This document shows positions 9,017 through 16,317 of a stretch of DNA of 64,000 bases, one piece after another. The DNA comes from Candidatus Aramenus sp. CH1. GTDB lineage: Archaea; Thermoproteota; Thermoprotei_A; Sulfolobales; Sulfolobaceae. The translations under genes and the position numbers were made by a program. Each line of letters opens with the position of its first letter. Positions within the stretch are counted from its first letter, which is position 1. The stretch is from positions 77,501 to 141,500 of the forward strand of contig JALBWU010000007.1 of NCBI GenBank assembly GCA_022678445.1, read 5' to 3'. The notes below the pieces were generated by a model. It was not told where the DNA came from, searched no databases, and saw only the letters and a program-made list of their open reading frames with translations.

Positions 9017-9196
9017 TTAGACTGGGTAGTCGTCCGGCAACTTATGCCTGAAGTACTTCCCGGTCTCTGGGTCCTTGAATAAGCCTATCTTTACGCCCTT
9101 CCTTCCCTTTGGCGCCAGCATCCACACCTTCTCGGGCGAGAGCTCCATTTCCTTCCCTGCTGGAGTCTTTACTTTTACAGCATTTTTGGAGGTCAT
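9017..9196 (-). CDS. cren7: Chromatin protein Cren7 (59 aa)
   Basis: Short gene read directly from the sequence: it begins [16 protein letters not shown] and ends [10 protein letters not shown], an almost complete match to the crenarchaeal Cren7 family. Cren7 is an SH3-fold minor-groove DNA binder that bends and compacts DNA in crenarchaea; residues of the [16 protein letters not shown] hairpin form the DNA-contacting surface. A TATA-like GTTTTTTAACC lies about 30 nt upstream of the ATG at 9196, fitting strong independent transcription. Confidence 0.97.
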   Translation of the reverse strand: MTSKNAVKVKTPAGKEMELSPEKVWMLAPKGRKGVKIGLFKDPETGKYFRHKLPDDYPV

Positions 9197-9303
9197 TTCA
9201 ATATCTATGTTGTAGGACTGAGGTTAAAAAACCTTTCCGTGAATAATTTAATTGATAATACCATGAGTAAATAAAGGTTAATGTTGAAGGTTTGCCTTAA
9301 TCC

Positions 9304-10101
9304 TCAGACCGCGTCTGTCAGCCCTCCATCGATCAGAATTGAAGTCCCGTTTACGTACCACGACTTGTCGGAGAGGAGGAACGCCACCAGTGGTGCCAGA
9401 TCCCTCTCTGGGTCGCCTATCCTCCCTGAGGGTACGGTGGAGAGGACTACCTCTTTCCACAAGTCCTCGAAGCTCTTCCCCTCCTTCTCTGCTAGCCTTT
9501 TTATTGTCCTCTTGGCCCCTTCCGTCTCGAAGCTCCCCATTAGGATCACGTTGAAGGTGACGTTGTGCTTCGCGTAGGTCTTTGCCAATATCTTCGCCAA
9601 CTGGATTAGCGGCGCCCTAGATACGTCCGCTAAAGAGAGTATCCTCTGGGGCTCCTTCACTGTCCAAGAGGAGAGGAAGATCACCCTCCCCCAACCGTTC
9701 TTGACCATCTCTGGGACGAAGGTCTTTACTAGCTTCACTATCCCAGTCAAGTACAGCTTGACTGAGTAGTCCCAGTCCTCCATGCTGGTCTCCTCGAAGT
9801 AGGAGGGCTCTGAGGGAGGGTTGCCCGTGTTGACGACTACGGCGTCCACTCCTCCCATCACGTCCACGGCGAAGGAGAAGAGCCTCTCTGAGTCCTCGTA
9901 GTTGGTCACGTCAAACTTAGTTCCCCAGACTGAGGGGTTGACCTTCCTCAGTTCCTCTACTGTCCTCCTTACCTTTTCCTCCGTCCTCGATGACACGACT
10001 AACTTGCAACCTTCCTTTGCCAACGCCCTGGCGATGCCCTTACCTATACCCTCAGTTGAGGCAGTTACCACTACTCTCTTGCCGACTAGGTTTAGCTCCA
10101 T
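9304..10101 (-). CDS. Short-chain dehydrogenase/reductase-family protein, atypical active site
   Basis: A 265-residue Rossmann-fold SDR protein. The nucleotide-binding region reads VVVTASTEGIGKGIA, and the beta-4 motif VVNTG replaces NNAG. The C-terminal LIDGGLTD is typical of the family. The catalytic Tyr-xxx-Lys is not visible: after the SS serine motif the sequence runs LADVSRAPLIQLAKIL, with Ala and Arg where Tyr and Lys normally stand. Some SDR subfamilies share this lack of the tyrosine. NAD(P) binding is likely, the reaction unknown. It is divergent from the glycosyltransferase at 10136. Confidence 0.75.
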   Translation of the reverse strand: MELNLVGKRVVVTASTEGIGKGIARALAKEGCKLVVSSRTEEKVRRTVEELRKVNPSVWGTKFDVTNYEDSERLFSFAVDVMGGVDAVVVNTGNPPSEPSYFEETSMEDWDYSVKLYLTGIVKLVKTFVPEMVKNGWGRVIFLSSWTVKEPQRILSLADVSRAPLIQLAKILAKTYAKHNVTFNVILMGSFETEGAKRTIKRLAEKEGKSFEDLWKEVVLSTVPSGRIGDPERDLAPLVAFLLSDKSWYVNGTSILIDGGLTDAV

Positions 10102-10135
10102 GTGAGCTTTTTACTACTCAGGGAAATTAAGTTTC

Positions 10136-11197
10136 GTGGAGTTCACGCTCTTTCACCACTCCTTTGAGGTCCTCGGAGGGAGCGAGAGAGTAGCCGTAGC
10201 GGTCCTTTACACTTTGAAGGAACTGGGCTACAGGGTAACGTTAGTTACCACCAACTTCAACGGAGAGAAGGTGAGGAAGTGGGACAGACACTACGTTGAG
10301 CCGGACAAGGTGATAATAAGGCCCTTTCCCCTCAAGTTCGGCATATACAAAGCCCTCTACTTATCTACTATGACTAAGAGGGAGAACAGCTTCAGCACTA
10401 TAGGCGACGTCACTTGGAGTACCTTTAGCTACGTTCACTTCCCCTGGTCCCTGACGGACAACTTGAAGGTGGTGGAGAAGTACTACTACTACGAGGACTA
10501 CATTAGGGACAGGAAAAAGAGGCTATACTTCCTTCCATACAAGTACTTACACAGGGCGCTCTTCAGGAGGTCTAAGAGCAGGCTCTTGGCCAACTCCAAC
10601 TGGACTAGGAGGTTGTTAGAGGTCTCCGGTTACGCTGCAGAGACCTTGTACCCCCCAGTAGAGCTGAGGAGTGTTAAGGCAAAGGAGAGGAACTCGAGGC
10701 TCGTTGTCTACGTGGGGAGGATATCCCCTGAGAAGAACCTGGAGAACGTGATCGAGGTTGCCAAGAGAATGAAGGACTTCAAGTTCGCCGTGTTAGGCTC
10801 CACTGGTAGGGACTTAAAGTACGTAGAGCAGTTCAAGTCCATTGCCAACTCCTTGGGCAACGTGATAGTAGAGGAGAACCCGGACGACGCTAGGATAGAC
10901 GAATACTTCTCTAAGGCTAAGGTCTACTTCCACCCGAAGGTCAACGAGCACTTTGGTATATCAATTGTGGAGGCCATGAGCGCTGGGCTAACCCCCGTCG
11001 TCCACAAGAGCGGTGGAGCTTGGTACGACGTGGTGGCTGAGGGGAAGTACGGCCTGGGTTACGAGAGCGTGGAGGAGGCTGTGCCAGCAATAAGGGAGGC
11101 TAGCAAGTGGGAAGTTGACGTGAGGGAAAGGGCAGACGAGTTCTCCTTTGAAAAGTTCACAAAAAGGTTGAGCTCTATTTTGGAGAGAACCTCTTGA
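10136..11197 (+). CDS. Glycosyltransferase family 4
   Basis: A GT-B fold enzyme of 353 residues. The N-terminal acceptor domain begins with the GGSERVA motif (residues 14-20), and the C-terminal donor-binding domain has YVGRISPEKNLE and the E-x7-E pattern (EHFGISIVEAMSAGLTPV). It probably transfers a nucleotide-activated sugar to a glycolipid or S-layer N-glycan at the cytoplasmic membrane face; the sugar is unknown. It starts with GTG. Its end overlaps the convergent dehydrogenase gene by 23 bp. Confidence 0.85.
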   Translation: MEFTLFHHSFEVLGGSERVAVAVLYTLKELGYRVTLVTTNFNGEKVRKWDRHYVEPDKVIIRPFPLKFGIYKALYLSTMTKRENSFSTIGDVTWSTFSYVHFPWSLTDNLKVVEKYYYYEDYIRDRKKRLYFLPYKYLHRALFRRSKSRLLANSNWTRRLLEVSGYAAETLYPPVELRSVKAKERNSRLVVYVGRISPEKNLENVIEVAKRMKDFKFAVLGSTGRDLKYVEQFKSIANSLGNVIVEENPDDARIDEYFSKAKVYFHPKVNEHFGISIVEAMSAGLTPVVHKSGGAWYDVVAEGKYGLGYESVEEAVPAIREASKWEVDVRERADEFSFEKFTKRLSSILERTS

Positions 11198-12041
11198 AGA
11201 CCTCGTAGACTGACACGTAGTCGGCCTCGGAGTAACCTAGCGCCTCCGCCATCCTGTAGAGCTGTAGCGCCAAGGACGACAAGGGGGTTATTACCTTGAG
11301 GTTCTGCGACTCCCTTTGTATGATCTCTAGGTCTTTCCTCATGTGTTTTGTGGCAAACTGGGTGTTGTAGTCCCCTGTTACCAGCTTTGGTGCCTTGATC
11401 TCTGAGGTGGGGGACTTTGCGCTCGCCATCTCAGCCAGGATCCTGGCTACCTCGTTGGGGTCTAACCCCGACTTCACCCCGAAGTTGAAGGCCTCCACCA
11501 ACGTGGCAACGTAAGTACCTACAAGCAAGTTGTTCACTAGTTTTGCGTAAAGCCCCATGCCGTTCTTGCCCAAGTAGAGTATATTGGAGGCAGTGCTCTT
11601 AAGTACTTCCTTTACTTCGTCGAACTTCTCCCTAGGGCCCCCCACGAGGACGGTCAATTTCCTCTGTTCCACGAACACAGAAGTGCCTATAACTGGGGCG
11701 TCGAACATGACACCCCCGGCTTCTGACATCTTCTTTGCTATTTCCACGCTTACAGAAGGGGAGATGGTGGACATGTCGACGAAGATCTTCCCCCTCGCCT
11801 CGCTCAACATCTCGTGATAAACTGAGGAGACCGCGTTGTCGTCGGCCAGCATTGTAATAACGAAGTCCGAGTTCCTCACAAGTTCCTTCAAGTCCGTGAA
11901 GTACTTGACGTTGTACTTCTTGGAGAACTCCTCTGCCTTGCTCGTCGTTCTGTTGTACACGTAGTCTAGCTTCTTATCTGAGGCTAGGTTTGCGGCTATT
12001 CTCCAACCCATTACGCCTAGTCCAACTAGGGCTACCTTCAT
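11175..12041 (-). CDS. 3-hydroxyisobutyrate dehydrogenase-like beta-hydroxyacid dehydrogenase
   Basis: An NAD(P)-dependent enzyme of 288 residues with the N-terminal Rossmann motif GLGVMGWRIAANL, the substrate-binding DAPVIGTSV segment (DAPVSG in the consensus) and the catalytic-lysine region GLYAKLVNNLL (GxxxKxxxN). The substrate could be 3-hydroxyisobutyrate, tartronate semialdehyde or a similar beta-hydroxyacid. The start overlaps the stop of the Pus10-like gene by 4 bp, so it is the last gene of the aIF5A-srp54 operon. Confidence 0.85.
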   Translation of the reverse strand: MKVALVGLGVMGWRIAANLASDKKLDYVYNRTTSKAEEFSKKYNVKYFTDLKELVRNSDFVITMLADDNAVSSVYHEMLSEARGKIFVDMSTISPSVSVEIAKKMSEAGGVMFDAPVIGTSVFVEQRKLTVLVGGPREKFDEVKEVLKSTASNILYLGKNGMGLYAKLVNNLLVGTYVATLVEAFNFGVKSGLDPNEVARILAEMASAKSPTSEIKAPKLVTGDYNTQFATKHMRKDLEIIQRESQNLKVITPLSSLALQLYRMAEALGYSEADYVSVYEVFKRFSPK

Positions 12042-13108
12042 AGTTTAATTTGCTCCAGGATTCTTTTATGTTTTCCCTCCGAATCGATGAGGTCCACCGT
12101 TAACACTTCCCCCTTTACCTCCTTCAGCTTCTCCTTTAACTCGTCGAAGTTCCTCGCCTCTATTATTAGGTCCCTTATGCCGTCGTACACCTCTTGTCCT
12201 ACTTCCTCCTCTGTGTATACGGTCACCCTGTACACTCTCTTTTGAGGTAGCGACTGGGCTATTAAGCCCAGTTCTCTTCCCGATACTTCCCCTACCTTCT
12301 TAATGTAGTAGCCAACTGCCCTTATCTCCTCCCTGGTTTCCTCCTTCACCACCAAGGGGTAGGGGTCGAGAACCCTGACCTCAGATGGCTCGGAAAAGGG
12401 GACTACCATTGCCTTCTTTAACTCGTCCTCTAGGGAGGTCCCCTTACCGTACCAAGAGGATATGGGCACCCCTCTGCTTAGTCTGTTGTACACATAAAGG
12501 GACTTCCTCACCTTGGACAGGGTGTACACTGACCTAGTGCCCACGTCGTATATCACTTCTACCTCCGGGTTGTCCATCTCTGGGGGAAAGCCCTTGGCGC
12601 TCAGTCTCTTCCCTACTTCCCTTTTTAACTCGTTTTTGAGGCTCTCGTAATAGATCAGGCCGTTATCCACGGAGAAGGCAGTTTCCCTCCTCCTCAAGTC
12701 GTCGGACAACCTTACTCCTAACACGTACTTTGGGCGATCCTTGAGCACTTCAATCGCCTTCCTCTCAAAGTCGTCCAACAGTTCCTCGATTACGTCTCCG
12801 CATAGGTAACAGCTCCTCTTCTGGAACTCCTCGCTGAAGTAGTTCTTGAAGGTGCCTTGTGCGATTGTACCAATGTTGAAGAACAGTTCCTTTACGAGCT
12901 CTAGGTTTTCCACTTTGTGTTCCTTTACCTCTTGGTCAACTTGCAGTAACAGGGATACCTTTAGGGCAAAGCCCCTCTGTGCATTTGTGAGGTTTTGTCC
13001 TAGCCTAGCAAAGCACCTTCCCAAGCAACTGTCGCAGAGAGGATACTTGGAGAGGAGCTCTCTAGCCTTGTTCAATATTTCCGAACTGTCCGAGGAGCTT
13101 TTCCACAT
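12038..13108 (-). CDS. Pus10-related protein, apparently without pseudouridine synthase catalytic motif
   Basis: A 356-residue protein whose N-terminal half matches archaeal Pus10: zinc ligands CDSCLGRC (25, 28) and CYLC (100, 103), the TNAQRG motif and a THUMP-like region, then LKREVGKRL and YNRLSRGVPISSW, which correspond to conserved Pus10 stretches. The zinc-knuckle insertion and the GREDxDVRMLGxGRPF catalytic motif do not appear; the aligned position reads SEPSEVRVLDPYPLVV, with no aspartate where the nucleophile should be. It may bind tRNA without catalysing the reaction. It overlaps the srp54 end by 47 bp. Pus10 kinship is fairly clear; loss of activity is inferred. Confidence 0.7.
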   Translation of the reverse strand: MWKSSSDSSEILNKARELLSKYPLCDSCLGRCFARLGQNLTNAQRGFALKVSLLLQVDQEVKEHKVENLELVKELFFNIGTIAQGTFKNYFSEEFQKRSCYLCGDVIEELLDDFERKAIEVLKDRPKYVLGVRLSDDLRRRETAFSVDNGLIYYESLKNELKREVGKRLSAKGFPPEMDNPEVEVIYDVGTRSVYTLSKVRKSLYVYNRLSRGVPISSWYGKGTSLEDELKKAMVVPFSEPSEVRVLDPYPLVVKEETREEIRAVGYYIKKVGEVSGRELGLIAQSLPQKRVYRVTVYTEEEVGQEVYDGIRDLIIEARNFDELKEKLKEVKGEVLTVDLIDSEGKHKRILEQIKL

Positions 13109-14414
13109 CCTTCCTTCTCCTCTTTATTAACTTCAGCATCCTCTGGACGTTATTAAAGTGATCGAGGAGTTCCTTGACGTCACTCGGCTCTGTACCAGAA
13201 CCTAGGGCTATTCTCCTCATCCTCGACTTGTCTATTATGTCTGGGTTGTCGAGTTCTTGGTAGGTCATGGAGTTCATTATGGCCAACCACTTCTTCATCT
13301 TTTCCTCTCCGACCTTCAACTGCTTCTCGGAAACTTGGCCCATCAAGTTGACGCCTGGGATCAGCTGGAGGACCTTGGAGAGAGGACCCATCTTCCTTAA
13401 GGCAATCATCTGCTTGTACAGGTCTCTCAAGGTGAGCTTGCCCTTACCACTCATTACCTCCTCCATCCTCTTCTGCATGGCATCGTAGTCCTCCAGTGCC
13501 TTCATCTTCTCTATAATGGCCTCTATGTCCCCCATTCCCAAAATCCTTGCGACGAATCTCCTTGGCTCAAAAACTTCAAGCTCCTCTATCTTCTCCCCTG
13601 TACCTATGAACTTAATCCTAGCTCCAGTGGCGGCTACGGCTGAAAGGGCGCCCCCTCCCTTTGCGGTCCCGTCCATCTTGGTAACGATTATGGAGCCCAC
13701 CTTACTAGCCTGGTTAAACCTGGAGGCCAGGTCGTACGCCTTTTGGCCTATTGACGCGTCGAGGACCAAAATTACCTCGTCAGGCTTCAGCTCCTCGTAG
13801 ATGTTCTTCATTTCCTCCAGCAACTTGCTCTCCTCCCCGTACCCGTGCCTCCCTGCGGTGTCCACGATCACTATGTCGTACTTCTCCTTCAGGAACTTCT
13901 CCACTCCCCTCTTCGCTATCCCAACTGCGTCAGTGTTTCCGGGTTCGCCATACACTGGGACCTTTATCTGCTCCCCTATCTGCATCAGCTGGTCTAGGGC
14001 TGCTGGCCTATACACGTCTGCCCCAACTAGGGCTACCTTAAACCCCTTCTTCTTGTAGAAGTAAGCCAACTTCCCCGCAGTAGTAGTTTTGCCGCTGCCC
14101 TGCACTCCTACAAGCATGATAACATAGGGTATCTTCTCCGGGATTACCTCGGGTTTTCTGTCTCCCCCAAACAATGAGGAGAGCTCGTCGTAGACTACCT
14201 TTATGAACCACTCCCTTTTCTCCAAGGAGGAGGGAGGCTTTTCCTTCTTCAGCCTCTCCCTTATCCTGTTTGTTAAGGAGAGGACAAGCTTAACCTGGAC
14301 GTCGGAGGAGATTAGGGCCTTCTGGAGGTCCTTTATGAACTCCTCTACAGCTTGGTCATAAGAAGAACTACCGCCCAAAAACTTCCTTACAGCGTCCTTT
14401 ATGTTGTCAAGCAT
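13062..14414 (-). CDS. srp54: Signal recognition particle protein SRP54 (Ffh)
   Basis: The GTPase of the signal recognition particle, which binds 7S RNA and signal sequences and docks with FtsY at the membrane. Visible: N domain (about 1-95), G1 GVQGSGKTTTAGKLA, G3 DTAGRH, G4 TKMDGTAKGG, and the methionine-rich M domain from about residue 300 to the end. The 450-residue length is normal. It sits 15 nt downstream of aIF5A on the same strand and overlaps the next gene by 47 bp. Confidence 0.97.
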   Translation of the reverse strand: MLDNIKDAVRKFLGGSSSYDQAVEEFIKDLQKALISSDVQVKLVLSLTNRIRERLKKEKPPSSLEKREWFIKVVYDELSSLFGGDRKPEVIPEKIPYVIMLVGVQGSGKTTTAGKLAYFYKKKGFKVALVGADVYRPAALDQLMQIGEQIKVPVYGEPGNTDAVGIAKRGVEKFLKEKYDIVIVDTAGRHGYGEESKLLEEMKNIYEELKPDEVILVLDASIGQKAYDLASRFNQASKVGSIIVTKMDGTAKGGGALSAVAATGARIKFIGTGEKIEELEVFEPRRFVARILGMGDIEAIIEKMKALEDYDAMQKRMEEVMSGKGKLTLRDLYKQMIALRKMGPLSKVLQLIPGVNLMGQVSEKQLKVGEEKMKKWLAIMNSMTYQELDNPDIIDKSRMRRIALGSGTEPSDVKELLDHFNNVQRMLKLIKRRRKDVEKLLGQFGNIEQG

Positions 14415-14429
14415 GACTTACACAGGAAT

Positions 14430-14825
14430 TTACTTAACTCTCACTATCTTATTTCTTCCCATTATAGTCCAGTACTCTATCTCGGCTCCTGGCCTTATCT
14501 TGCTTGCCAAGTCCTCTTCCTTTGGTTTCTCCATCTCGAAAGTTTCGTAAGTATTGAGGTCCATTACTTGGAGCTTGTCCCCAGTGTCGGCGAGTATCTG
14601 GCCCACGTGCTTCTCTATGATGGGCACCTCAACTTGTTGGTCAACCGGGGCCATCAAGGTCTTCTTGGCCCCCGTGAATATACTTATCGCGACTACGTTG
14701 GCCTTAGCAGCGCCGTGCTTTCCGGTCTTTGCCTTCTGTATCTCAACTACCCTGCAGGGCTCTCCGTCAATGACTATGTAGTTACCTTCTTTCAATTCGC
14801 CAACTGTTGTATAGTTGACACCCAT
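14430..14825 (-). CDS. eif5a: Translation initiation factor aIF5A
   Basis: Relieves ribosome stalling at difficult peptide bonds. The hypusine loop TGKHGAAK carries the modified lysine, and the N-terminal SH3-like and C-terminal OB domains span the 131 residues. The start was set at the ATG at 14825 ([12 protein letters not shown]) because it aligns with the family and follows a GAGGGAAGG ribosome site; a GTG eight codons upstream is possible. The modifying enzyme deoxyhypusine synthase is encoded at 17927. It heads the srp54 operon. Confidence 0.96.
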   Translation of the reverse strand: MGVNYTTVGELKEGNYIVIDGEPCRVVEIQKAKTGKHGAAKANVVAISIFTGAKKTLMAPVDQQVEVPIIEKHVGQILADTGDKLQVMDLNTYETFEMEKPKEEDLASKIRPGAEIEYWTIMGRNKIVRVK

Positions 14826-14872
14826 CGACCTTCCCTCTTGTTGATTCACTGCAGAGCTTTTAACTCTTGTGC

Positions 14873-14920
14873 TCCGAGCTTTGGCCCCTCATCATGTCTC
14901 AGCTAGTCTGAAGTCTTCAC
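14873..14920 (-). ncRNA. Candidate C/D box guide RNA (upstream of aIF5A)
   Basis: Minus-strand boxes in order: C GTGAAGA (14914-14920), 11-nt guide, D' CTGA (14899-14902), 3-nt spacer, C' ATGATGA (14889-14895), 12-nt guide, D CGGA (14873-14876). Total 48 nt. The D box has one mismatch to CTGA. The spacing is that of archaeal C/D sRNAs used by fibrillarin/Nop5/L7Ae for 2'-O-methylation. Targets are not identified. Confidence 0.6.
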
Positions 14921-14957
14921 AGCAATTTTAATATAAAGAGGAGGATTTTAAGATATT

Positions 14958-15104
14958 ATGCCTTGGAGAATAAGGTGCACTGAGTGCGGTACAGAGAGGG
15001 ACCTGAACGTAAGCTTTGACATCAGCAAACAGAAGACCATTTACATGTACTGCAACGTGTGCAGGAAAAATACTTTTAACGAGATATTGGGATATAAGGA
15101 ATAG
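14958..15104 (+). CDS. Small zinc-ribbon protein (48 aa)
   Basis: Read directly from the sequence: MPWRIRCTECGTERDLNVSF, later YMYCNVCRKN, ending GYKE. Two CxxC pairs about 22 residues apart (CTEC, CNVC) form a four-cysteine zinc ribbon. A TATA-like TTTTAATATAAAG about 30 nt upstream supports leaderless expression from the ATG. The partner is unknown; small ribbons of this kind accompany RNA or transcription machinery in crenarchaea. A C/D RNA candidate begins at its stop codon. Confidence 0.75.
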   Translation: MPWRIRCTECGTERDLNVSFDISKQKTIYMYCNVCRKNTFNEILGYKE

Positions 15105-15152
15105 ATGAAGAACCCAAGTACTTTGAGCGGTGAAATGACCTGTCTCGGCTGA
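15102..15152 (+). ncRNA. Candidate C/D box guide RNA (after the zinc-ribbon gene)
   Basis: Boxes: C TAGATGA (15102-15108, weak), 14-nt guide, D' TTGA (15123-15126), 3-nt spacer, C' GTGAAAT (15130-15136), 12-nt guide GACCTGTCTCGG, D CTGA (15149-15152). The 51-nt size and symmetric spacing are typical. The D guide is complementary to GAGACAGGTC, which resembles the conserved GUGAGACAG segment of 23S rRNA (from memory, unverified). It fills the gap between convergent genes exactly. Confidence 0.55.
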
Positions 15153-15153
15153 T

Positions 15154-16317
15154 TTAGCTTATGTAATCGCCTTTTTGGATCTTGTCTGGGATATATTGGA
15201 AGGCGAGGAACTTGAGCCCCTTGCTCGCCATAGCCTCTATTTCTAGCTTTGCCTTCTTCTGGAGGAACAAGTCTATCTCTTCCTGCCAGCTCTTGGTCTT
15301 GAACCAGCTGTAGTTCCTTATCTCCTGGGCCCTCTTGATGTCGAAGTCCTTTGCCTTGATTATGAAAGAGTTCCTCTCTTTCTCCGTCAAGTAGGGCTTT
15401 TTGATCTTGGTTCCAAAGATGTCTCCCATTGAGACGCCCAGGAACTTGGCGTCAGGAGTTGCCAACCTCTCGCTCTCATAGGACAGGTTAATCGAGCCTA
15501 TCCTGAAGACGCTGTAGATGTACCATCCGTAAGGGTCGGCGTCTGTCAAGATGTACACTGGGAGGTTGAGCTCATCACGTAGTCTCCTCACAAACCTCCT
15601 CGTTGCCCTATCCGGCTGGCCAGCGCTGGTCACGAGAATGCAGTTGTACTTCTTCCAGAACCCCGCCCTGTGCAATTGCTGAAACACTGCGTCCTTCTCT
15701 ACTACTAGGACAAACTGAGCGTTTACGTCTACGAAGTCTATTAAGTCAGGGGTTGGCTCAATAGAGTAGGCCCCGTGTCCCATCTTGCTGAGGTCTATTA
15801 CGTCATTACCGCTCCTAATCCTCATGTCCCCCACAACTTTTCCCTTTTCCTTGCTGAGTATTAGCATGTCCTCCCTCAGTAACGAAGTGAAGACCTCTAT
15901 GTCCACTATGACGCTATCTGATTCCTTCTGCTCATCCCACGTGTTCTCCTCGTACACTTTCCCCTCTGGGGACTTGAGGACTATGGAGTGTTTTCCGCGA
16001 TAGTAAAGGTCACGTATGGTCGGGTACTCGTCGTTAATTAGGGCCTCGTAAATTATACTGCCCATTAGCGTAGTCTGCATAAACCTCTTTGCCTCGTTTA
16101 GGTCTATGAAGGACCTCTTGAGCTTCTCCTCGCCCAGCAGGAGGAGCTTCCTCTTCTCATCGTACACCGTATTGGCAAGGGTCCTCTTTGGTATCTCCAT
16201 TACCGGTGGTTGTCCCTCCTTTACCTGCTCTATTAACCTCAGGAACTTGGTCTTGAGAACCTCAGCGGCTTTTTTCCTCGCTTCCCTGTCTACCTTTGAG
16301 GTCAACTCGCTACTCAT
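15154..16317 (-). CDS. top6A: DNA topoisomerase VI subunit A
   Basis: The Spo11-like DNA-cleaving subunit of the type IIB topoisomerase, which relaxes and decatenates DNA. The active-site tyrosine lies in IRDLYYRGKHS (near residue 107); the Toprim domain is marked by VVEKDAVFQQL and the metal-binding DADPYG. The 387 residues match the family. Its ATG overlaps the top6B stop by 4 bp, so the two subunits are translationally coupled. Confidence 0.97.
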   Translation of the reverse strand: MSSELTSKVDREARKKAAEVLKTKFLRLIEQVKEGQPPVMEIPKRTLANTVYDEKRKLLLLGEEKLKRSFIDLNEAKRFMQTTLMGSIIYEALINDEYPTIRDLYYRGKHSIVLKSPEGKVYEENTWDEQKESDSVIVDIEVFTSLLREDMLILSKEKGKVVGDMRIRSGNDVIDLSKMGHGAYSIEPTPDLIDFVDVNAQFVLVVEKDAVFQQLHRAGFWKKYNCILVTSAGQPDRATRRFVRRLRDELNLPVYILTDADPYGWYIYSVFRIGSINLSYESERLATPDAKFLGVSMGDIFGTKIKKPYLTEKERNSFIIKAKDFDIKRAQEIRNYSWFKTKSWQEEIDLFLQKKAKLEIEAMASKGLKFLAFQYIPDKIQKGDYIS

